Of a DNA stretch of 64,000 nt, positions 56,515 to 64,000 are shown piece by piece. The stretch's first letter is position 1; each line of letters begins with the position of its first letter. Below the pieces are notes generated by a model, which saw only the letters and a program-made list of their open reading frames with translations, ran no database searches and had not been told where the DNA came from. Both the position numbers and the translations under genes were made by a program. The stretch comes from Onthophagus taurus (lineage: Eukaryota; Arthropoda; Insecta; Coleoptera; Scarabaeidae): positions 16,740,001 to 16,804,000 of the forward strand of contig NC_091967.1 of assembly GCF_036711975.1 (NCBI RefSeq), written 5' to 3'.

Positions 56515-56880
56515 GGCGAAATAAACACATGACCATAGAAAGGAAAATCTGCATATACAAGACCTGTTATGACTTACGCTGTGTAAACAAGGGCTGAAAA
56601 CTCTATAATAAAGAGAATCATTCGAACAGCAGAGATGAGGAACCTACGATCCATAGCAGGCTATACCCTGAGAGACCTTAAGAGAAGCGAAGACATCAGA
56701 GAATTCTGCAGTGTCCAAGATATAGAGGGACCACGGATGGATGACAACATTTTGCGGAAAATTGCAAGAGATGGTATCTCAAGATTAAATAGACTTGCTG
56801 GAAGCACGCCCACAAGGTGGTATGAAAGCTGGAATTCTAAACAAACTAAATGTAAACATACATTATTTTTATAGAAAAGC
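56515..56880 (+). mobile_element. LINE tail fragment
   Basis: Plus-strand pieces PVMTYAV, AENSI and then RTAEMRNLRSIAGYTLRDLK with SEDIREFCSVQDI are the standard end of an RTE/BovB-like reverse transcriptase ORF. Stops and a frameshift precede 56635. It may be the same family as the fragment at 414-1015. Confidence 0.7.
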
Positions 56881-57419
56881 GTATCTTAAAAATTGTGTCA
56901 ATCGTATTGGATTTATTAGGTTTTATTAGATTTTCTTTTGCTATTTTATGTCATCTCGAGTGTTTTACCCGATATCAATATCGGATTTTATACGGGTTTT
57001 ATTCAAGTTCGGTGAAAGATGTGGGCTAGTGACATATGCATTGCTGCATCCATTATTCAGTATCGGTTGCTTTACTTCCAGAAAATAGATGTTTTAAGAA
57101 AACAACTTCGGCGTTTACTAAGGTTTCAGAAAAGCATCGGAGGCTATTGATTTCACTGCGTTATTTAGATTTCTTAAAAGATAAAAATCGGCTCCAACAA
57201 AAGATTTTATTGAATCTGAAAATATTTTGTAGAGACTTGGAAAGGAACTAATTTAGAAATTAATTGAAATTATAATTTTATTTGATTTAAAATAAAATTA
57301 TTTAATATCATTTGAAATTGTAACCAAATTGTAAAAATTCATCAAAACTTTTCCCCATAAAACGTAGATACAACAATCATGAAGATATACAACGTGACGT
57401 GCCAAGAATTCCAATTTCC
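56881..57419. other. spacer, nothing recognised
   Basis: AT-rich with no repeat ends or family-like frames. Confidence 0.35.
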
Positions 57420-57429
57420 AACAAAAGAA

Positions 57430-57790
57430 TGAAACGGCCGCTACACGTTCGCTTTGTGTTCGTGTTGAAAATTTGTTCTTCCTCGCCGTGGGTATCTGTT
57501 TACGCCGTGGACTAGATGAAGGGTCTTTCTCTCGTTGTAGTTTAGCGACCTGCGCCCTTCCTGAAACGTCTGGAACGCGACGTCGACGTCGTCAGTTTGC
57601 GTCCTGACGCCTCGCTTACACCACCTTTGTATCACAAACTCGCGAGTTATCCACGTGTTTCTTTCCACCGGGTTTTTAACAACCACAAAAATTTTTTTGG
57701 AAGAACAAAAAACTTGTGAAAAACGAATTCATTCGATTCGAATTTTATAAAGTGAGTGGAAGGAGAGTTGGAGTCTTTTTTCAAAAGTAA
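57430..57790 (+). promoter_or_regulatory. CpG-rich block, possible promoter and untranslated first exon
   Basis: A sharp rise in GC and CpG (GGAACGCGACGTCGACGTCG at about 57570) in an otherwise AT-rich region. A TCAGTTTG initiator-like word at 57591 is followed by about 190 bases ending AAA|GTAAGT near 57786, a good donor. No long ATG frame follows on the plus strand, so it would be a non-coding leader exon of a gene extending right. Frames on the minus strand here (80 codons) show no family signature. Confidence 0.35.
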
Positions 57791-58424
57791 GTTTGGTGTT
57801 GTAGTCTGGGGTTTTCGTTTGATGTGGGCGCGGAAATAAACTTGGTGCGGGTTTCGTTTACGTTTAGTTCTAAATTTGGCTCGAAACAATTATTATTTAT
57901 GGGTTGGTACTCTTTGCAATTACCGAGAAGAACACAAGGAGGTTCGAAAGGTTCCATTATTCCATTAATTTAAAATTAAGTAAATATTAAACAAAAAACG
58001 TTTATTTTGTAAAATTTTTAACAAAAAAAAAGATAACCGTACGTCTCTATTTTTTTGAGACATTAAATACGAGTCTTAAATGACGTAATATTTTGCGTCG
58101 CACCATGATGCGTAGAAAATTTTTTATGTGATTGGTCAAACCGTCTCGGTAACGGTTGTATCATTTCTAACCTTTTTACAAATAATCCTGATCAATTTCG
58201 TATGTTTTGGGTAAGATTGATCACTAAAGTTTTAATGCATATACGGCAAGCAAGTGATTGATATCACATTATGATCAATCTCACCCACTCTTTTCTTTTT
58301 CAAACAGTTAAGAAATTACAGAATTTTATATATCATGGAATGAAATTGTTAATAACCACCTTTTCGACCTTTTTGTAAAGTATGATTTGGCTAAATTTCA
58401 TTTATATCAAAGAGGACTGCTAAA
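57791..58424. other. spacer, nothing recognised
   Basis: No gene or element; TTGATCA-type words recur near 58190-58280 (CTGATCAATTTCG, TGATCACTAAAG, TATGATCAATCTC). Confidence 0.35.
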
Positions 58425-58757
58425 AATTCGTCGTCTTCTTCAACTTTGAATACTTTTCTGATTGAAACTGTAGATTTTAGCTCTTTTCCTTCTTCATTTA
58501 CACTTTGGACATTATCTACGTCCGGGTAACAATTTTTTTTATTGATTCCTCATACATCTTTACCAGCAGGAATTTTCCCGGTGCGAATTCCATATTTTTT
58601 TGGTTCGAAGTAATCTGTCATCATAATTCTCGATTTGTAGAACATCTTCAGTGTAGCTATCATAAGTCACTGCCTCATTTACCTCTGAATTATTAGAATC
58701 TTCATCATTCTGTATTACAACGCTCTTTCCGGTTTCCACGGGTAGTTTAATATACAC
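58425..58757 (-). pseudogene. relic of a transposon-associated protein C-terminus
   Basis: The minus strand reads acidic, Asp/Glu/Asn-rich sequence, then in shifted frames NSHRENSCW, NVQSVNEEGKELKSTVSIRK and VFKVEEDDEFLAVLFDINEI before a stop. I have an impression of similar tails in insect transposon proteins, but I cannot name the family. At least one frameshift separates the parts, near 58530-58570. Confidence 0.4.
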
Positions 58758-58894
58758 CGTTTAATATTCCTCTTTATTAGTTCTGCATTGCACCTTTATT
58801 GTTTGAAATTATCAACTAGAACGTTGGCAATAGAACGTACAATACCGGTTGTACAAAACGAACTTATTAAACTTATCTTATTTGAATTTTCAAA

Positions 58895-59296
58895 TTAATA
58901 AGCGTAAAAGTTAATGACCGAGAAAAATCTATTTTGTCTAAAGGCGTCTATGGCGGAAGGATTTTCAACCAGTTGGTTAGAATCGATCTTCATGTTATCT
59001 TGAACGGAAAAATAATCCCAAAATACAAAGGGTGGTTGAGGTTGGTGGATTTTTTGGAAGATAAATAAAGGCTTTGTCGTTCTTTTTACATCTTTCATGG
59101 TTTTCATAGTGTCTGTGAAATATGATGAGATCTTGCTGTGAATGTTGCATTTAATATACATCCAGTTATGATTTGCCTTGTATGTAATGTATAGATACAA
59201 TAATACTCCTGAAGTCGAACCAGAAATCATTATAGCTAGCAATATAATGACGTTTTCAACCCGTTCAAGATACTTAGTTGCATGACGAAATAACAT
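58895..59296 (-). CDS. orphan 133-aa protein with one membrane span
   Basis: An ATG-started frame, 133 codons, no introns needed. Residues 16-38 (IILLAIMISGSTSGVLLYLY) form a clear transmembrane helix after a short charged N-terminus; the rest is soluble with aromatic residues near the end. I recognise no family. There is no nearby AATAAA on the minus strand. It may be a taxon-specific gene, the end of a longer receptor-like gene, or chance. Confidence 0.3.
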   Translation of the reverse strand: MLFRHATKYLERVENVIILLAIMISGSTSGVLLYLYITYKANHNWMYIKCNIHSKISSYFTDTMKTMKDVKRTTKPLFIFQKIHQPQPPFVFWDYFSVQDNMKIDSNQLVENPSAIDAFRQNRFFSVINFYAY

Positions 59297-60137
59297 TTTT
59301 TTTACCTACAAGTTTACTGTAAGCTGAAACATCACGTAATTACCCTTAATCAGTTAAATAGTGGTCGGCATCTTTTTTTTCTTCTTGATGAAAGCTTTTG
59401 GCTTGTGTAACATCCCTCTACCGCTTAGGGGAGCGTTTTGATAGTCGCCTTGACAGTGGCTTTCCATTCTTAGCGATTTTGACCAATCATTTTTTATCAT
59501 AATAAATTTAGCCACATTACAACATTATCTGTCTAAATAACTTTTGACCAAATATCTTAAGTCGTTGATTGTGTCCCAATATCCAAAAGATCTTATGAAT
59601 TCCTGCCTTTTCTTCTTTAAATGTTTCATTGTATTTATTACAAAACTTCAAGAGCAGTTTCAACGATTTCTGAAATAATTGCAATATCATTTTCAACATT
59701 TGCGTCAGATGAGCACCTTGAGAAGAAGAAGATTAACATATATCCTGTACAACTCGATTCGAGCACAACGAGGGATCATAGCGGAAAGCATGGATACATG
59801 ACCTCCTTACATCCATTGGTTATATTCATACAATCATGGGTGGGCGAAGTACTATGTTACCCCAGAAACATGAGAAATCGTCGAAAATATGTTCGGATAT
59901 GATTGCCGTAATTACTGGATGTTAGTGCAGGAGGATGTAGAGTTAGTATAATCGGAAAAGATTAGTTGCTATGTTTAGGTACAGCATATCGTGCCAGGTT
60001 GGTTTAGTCAAATGTAAAAACGAACATAGATGTGACCTCCCAAAACAGATGTGCAACACGAGGAAAGAAAATTAGTTAGATTTCTCTAAGATCAATAGAA
60101 GATGTTTTGAAACTGTGGTGATTTGCTAAATCAGCCT

Positions 60138-60175
60138 ATATAAGCGCCGGAAGTGTTGACAAAGATGGCAGTTAG
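60138..60175 (+). promoter_or_regulatory. TATA-containing core promoter-like site without an ORF
   Basis: CCTATATAAGCGCCGGAAGT with a following ATGGCAGTTAGTTAA that ends after four codons. If used, it would start a non-coding or spliced transcript. Confidence 0.2.
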
Positions 60176-60670
60176 TTAATTACTATCATTAATGTTTAAA
60201 TAATAATAGGAATGTACTTTGAAACCAATTTAGGCGATTCCAAATATCCCAATATCACAGTTTTAGATAATATTCAAGTTTTACACTTTGAAATATCTTG
60301 ATTTAAAAGTTCTAATTGTTAAATATTATTAATATATAATTATTTTACTTATGTTAATTAAAAAACTGGTTTTATTTATACACTCTTCTCATTCCTTTGT
60401 GTAAAATAAGAGTGTTCTAAAGAACAAATCTTTTCTTTCTTAGAGAGGATAAAAATAAAGCAATTATTGAACCGAAATGTTACGTCTTTCTGAAACTTGA
60501 TCTAACTTGAACCTAGTGATTTTACCGATTCGGTTAGTTTGAGTTAGTTGAACTTTAAGTTTATATACTTTTTGTGTCACGAGGTAAAACGTTCACTTAC
60601 TTTTCATTTGAACCTTGTGTTATTTTCAATTCAAAATAAAAATTCTATTTAATCAAAACTAATTAATATT

Positions 60671-60676
60671 TTTATT
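60671..60676 (-). terminator. poly(A) signal of the small secreted-protein gene
   Basis: AATAAA on the minus strand, about 48 bases after the stop at 60724. Confidence 0.5.
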
Positions 60677-60723
60677 TAAATTCTTACATTATTACTAATA
60701 ATAAAAAACTTACAAAATAAATA

Positions 60724-61192
60724 TTAAATAGTAAATATGTAATATTGTATCCAATCACGTCGTTGATGGTTTTCATATCCAAATGCATAGACTTTCATAT
60801 TTACGTATTGGTCTGAGTAAATGTAACCTTCAACATAATTTTCTATTACATTCCAAATTTGTTCAGGATAGAGTTTGTTTAAAAAGTCTGAAATGTATTT
60901 AACACGATTCGGTGCTAAATTTTTGCCTTCGAATTGAGTACTAGCATAAACAACGGTTTTAATGTTGTTTAATTGGGGATGAGAAATGTTTGTGCGGACA
61001 ACTTCAAACTATAAATTTTTTTTTTATTAATTATTCAATTAAATTCAAGTATTATTAATTAAAACTTACCAGATTGTCGTTAACGGGTGCTAATGAATCA
61101 AGATTTTGAGCTTTACATACAACTACATTATCAGCAATTACCACCATCGCTAATAATAATGTTGCAACTACTACATAGCTTATTCGTTTCAT
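60724..61192 (-). CDS. small secreted protein, two exons, family unknown
   Basis: A short gene on the minus strand. Exon 1 is 61192-61070 and exon 2 is 61008-60724, with a 61-bp intron (donor GTAAGT, acceptor TTTATAG), phase 0, giving 135 aa. The N-terminus MKRISYVVVATLLLAMVVIA is an excellent secretion signal with cleavage likely near residue 20-22. The mature part has one Cys and is rich in Asn, Tyr and Val (KTVVYASTQFEGKNL, YPEQIWNVIENYVEGYIY, VNMKVYAFGYE). There is no disulfide framework, so it is not a typical antimicrobial peptide. A weak TATA-like word sits near 61278. I recognise no family. Intact splice sites, signal peptide and poly(A) signal together support a real gene. Confidence 0.65.
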
Positions 61193-62430
61193 GTTTGTAT
61201 AAAAATTAAATTAACTTCTTATTCGTTGAATGCTACACAAAGAATATTGTTAAAATAAATTGTCATCACTATTTATTATAGTTTTAACTTTGACTTTGGA
61301 CTGATGATATGGTATGTGTTTACTTATATTGATATCCTATGTTTATTTTATTTATTTGGCAAATACGATATTGCATTGTTTTAAGAATACGAAGAGATTG
61401 TTTGAAAATTTTATTAAACATTTTTTTCTTAATAATTATTTGATAACTCCTTTTTATGTCTCAAGCCATATTTTGCATAGATAAGGCCGAGAAAAAAGTT
61501 TATACTGTGTGTTTTACGATCCTAAGGGACTTATATAAGATAAGGGGGAGGGCGAACAATTCCTTGTTTGCCCTTATAACATTTATATTCCAAAAACGTT
61601 TTAATTCAATGCTTCCTATGGGACATCCTCTCACGTCGTATAATTCAAAGACATTTAGGATAATCAAGATCTCACGTTGAATAAATCATTTTTAAAGTTG
61701 AAATTGAGAAAAAATTGTGTAATTTGTCTTTTATAAGTGCTTCTATGGAGGGTTACAATGGTAAATGACACGATTAGTTATTTCGAAACTTTGAAAGTAC
61801 ACCAATTTTATCAAATTATCTTTATTTAAAAAAAATTATGACGGAAAACCCAAGTAATTAAGTAATTAAAATAAATGGGTAGTTATCGGATTTTGAGTTT
61901 TCAATAAATAAAATCGGAATTTAATTTGTGAATTAAATTAATTAACGATGATAAAAAAGTTATTTTGAATTGCGATTTAGTTTAAAAACTTTAACTCAGA
62001 ATTTAAATGAAATTTTCTTAATTGGATTTTGGTAATGACCAGAAAGGATGATTTTATTTAACCAAAAAATGCTGCTAATCTTAATTAATAATCCACACAA
62101 GTGCGAATAACTTAAAAATGTATGTCTCAAAAACTCAAAGTGATTTCTTTAAGTTTACCATTAAAAAGGCAATTCTCTTCATAATTTTTGTAATAATGTT
62201 ATGAGATGTGAGAGGCAGTCAGTGTGGCGATATTGAAAGGTACTTGTTAAGGCAGTGAACAACATTTTGAGATACCAGTGCCGATAATGAAGGTGTCGTG
62301 GATAATAGATGCGGATGTCAAGAATGATATTAATAGATGATTGAAATGATGTTGAGAGAGACAGAATAAATAAGAGAGTTTCTAGAGATTATGTTAGGAG
62401 ATTTTGTGACATCTATATTTATAGATGATA
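61193..62430. other. spacer, nothing recognised
   Basis: AT-rich until about 62200, where composition shifts to the G/A-rich pattern of the duplicated segment. The frame at 61456 has no features. Confidence 0.35.
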
Positions 62431-63035
62431 GGAAATAAGTTGAGAGAGACATTGTGGGATACTAATAAATGATGCACAGGATGTTGGAGGAGAGCAGGAC
62501 ACTGTCGTGAGATGTAGGTCATAGACAATGTTAAAGAAGGACAGGGACGATATTGAAATACTTCACAGTACGATGTTGTGAGATATCAGAAATGACGCTT
62601 ACAAATAACAAGGACGAAATTGTTAGATGTTGAAGAAGATATTAAGCTGCTAAGACAATGTTAAGATATGTCAGGAACGTTGAGGAAAGCGAATGTTATG
62701 TTGAGGAAAGCTACAGATGATATTTGATGGTAATTAAGAATATCAAGAACGATATTAATAGATGATAGGAAATAAGTTGAGAGAGATATTGTGGGATACT
62801 AATAAATGATGCAGAGGATGTTGGAGGAGAGCAGGACACTGTCGTGAGATGTAGGTCATAGACAATGTTAAAGAAGGACAGGGACGATATTGAAATACTT
62901 CAGAGTACGATGTTGTGAGATGTCAGAAATGACGCTTACAAATAACAAGGACGAAATTATTAGATGTTGAAGAAGATATTAAGGTGCCAAGACAATGTTA
63001 AGATATGTCAGGAACGTTGAGGAAACCTACAGATG
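62431..63035 (+). repeat. 337-bp direct duplication in a purine-rich minisatellite
   Basis: GGAAATAAGTTGAGAGAGA at 62431 recurs at 62768, and the following 265 bases match almost completely (GATGTTGGAGGAGAGCAGGA, CACTGTCGTGAGATGTAGGT, AAAGAAGGACAGGGACGATA). Within units a looser theme of GATATTGA / GATGTTGnGA words repeats every 25-35 bases back to about 62210, so the block looks like an old minisatellite with a later large duplication. The second copy lacks about 20 bases near its end. Confidence 0.9.
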
Positions 63036-63129
63036 ATATTTGGGACTAAAAGATGGGACTTAAAGATGGGACTGGAATCTGTTGGTTTTGAGCTTCTTTC
63101 ACAGGCATTAGGACACGGATCTCTCCTCC

Positions 63130-63400
63130 ACAATTCTTTTAGATAAGTGCTTGTCCTGCTTTATGAGTTCTTGTCCAAGTTCTAATAAAAATGTTCTTCT
63201 GTAGTCATTCCTTTTTAGTTCTGGATTTTTAGTTGTCCAAATTATATAAGCATTTACAGCTGCAACATCCAAAATACTTTGAAATAATACAAAGGGGCCA
63301 TCTTTTCGTTTCTCTTTTCACTGAATATTCATTTACCATCTTATTCATAGTATCTACTGCGCCTTTACACCGTTGTAAGTACCTTGAAATCCATCAATCG
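63130..63400 (-). pseudogene. piggyBac transposase fragment, third family in the window
   Basis: Minus-strand pieces GAVDTMNKMVNEYSVKRETK, then after a frameshift VAAVNAYIIWTTKNPELK and LLELGQELIKQ. This is the region around the third catalytic Asp of piggyBac transposases. It differs clearly from the intact copy at 43575. The rest of the gene and both ends were not found. Confidence 0.75.
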
Positions 63401-64000
63401 CCAATTAGTTTTAGGGAAACTCAAAATGTGTGGTGTCAAGGAAAAGGTGTAGCTGCTAATTGCATCATATCTCCAACTTAAGCGAAAGCAACTACACTGG
63501 ATGATGAAAAAGAGATATGATAACGGAATGATTTACCGGAAATTTAATGGGATTATATATAGAAAAGAAGTGTTCTTTTGTGAACACCAACAAAAACTTG
63601 GAAGATGTAAAGCAGGAAAAAACGCTTGGTTAAGATTCTTTCCCAAGATCTCGGATATCAAGTGTGTTATAACTAAAAATAAGACAAAAATGAAGGGTAC
63701 TAAAATTGCAATATAAATGTTACATTGCTACTATTGTTATATAGAAATTATCTTGGTTTTAAAAATAAATAATGATGAAATACCGGCATTGAAGTTTGGA
63801 GCGGTATTCAAAGCTCTAACAAAACCTATGTTAGCGTGTCTGTTTGAACACGTTTGAATAGAACGTGTTTGAGACTGTGTAAATCGATTTTTTTACATGT
63901 TATGTTTCAGTTCAATAGATTTTAGCAAGCGGAAATTTGAAATCGATTTTGATGTTCGCCTAATTAATTCTCTACTTATGGTTATTATTCTGATATAATT
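63401..64000. other. right edge, nothing recognised
   Basis: A 71-codon frame at 63501 has no family features. The sequence may belong to the same dead piggyBac, but I could not show it. Confidence 0.3.

Noticed and set aside
57441-57889. Two overlapping minus-strand frames of about 80 codons
   Set aside because: High GC lowers stop frequency here; translated sequences show no family and no start context.
59380-59500. Possible tRNA or snRNA in the GC-richer patch
   Set aside because: No cloverleaf, and no A or B box words could be placed.

Overview
This looks like AT-rich nuclear DNA from an insect. The genes have spliced exons with short (about 50-100 bp) GT-AG introns, there is an arthropod-type ZAD zinc-finger gene, and the spaces between genes are packed with decayed and some intact transposons. 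A beetle is a reasonable guess, but nothing here proves the order. All exon models below were built by hand from open frames, splice sites and family resemblance; phases were checked and add up.

Layout. 1.9-3.3 kb: the last two exons of a cap 2'-O-methyltransferase (CMTR1), whose 5' part lies outside the window. 3.4-5.7 kb: a DNA transposon with 37-bp inverted ends. 6.8-9.0 kb (-): a complete five-exon GMC oxidoreductase, with a TATA-bearing orphan first exon pointing the other way. 9.9-12.3 kb: a non-autonomous piggyBac-type element swollen by about nine 190-bp tandem repeats. 12.9-14.9 kb (-): complete mitochondrial succinyl-CoA:3-ketoacid CoA transferase. 15.8-18.4 kb: a satellite broken by two insertions. 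18.8-19.9 kb (-): MARCHF5. 20.6-23.6 kb (+): a ZAD-C2H2 gene, head to head with MARCHF5, with a transposon and a hairpin array in its first intron. 23.8-25.9 kb: a dead Tc1 element. 26.4-38.9 kb (+): the complete CDK12 gene, 12 coding exons, with LINE and MITE insertions in its introns. 39-41 kb: a ruined copia element. 41.3-42.2 kb (+): an AIP-like FKBP/TPR cochaperone. 43.4-45.7 kb: an intact piggyBac with a full transposase, beside a paralogous empty site. 47-50.1 kb (-): complete ERGIC2. 50.2-64 kb: gene-poor, with LINE and transposase relics, one small two-exon secreted-protein gene (60.7-61.2 kb), one orphan membrane-protein ORF and a 337-bp duplicated segment.

The host genes are unrelated housekeeping functions (mRNA capping, transcription elongation, ketone-body use, mitochondrial ubiquitination, ER-Golgi traffic) and do not form a pathway. 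The most unusual content is the mobile DNA: two different TTAA-flanked piggyBac families, and a dispersed 121-bp hairpin repeat built from CTAGTTCTAG-type words that recurs in at least six places. I found no tRNA, rRNA or CRISPR array.
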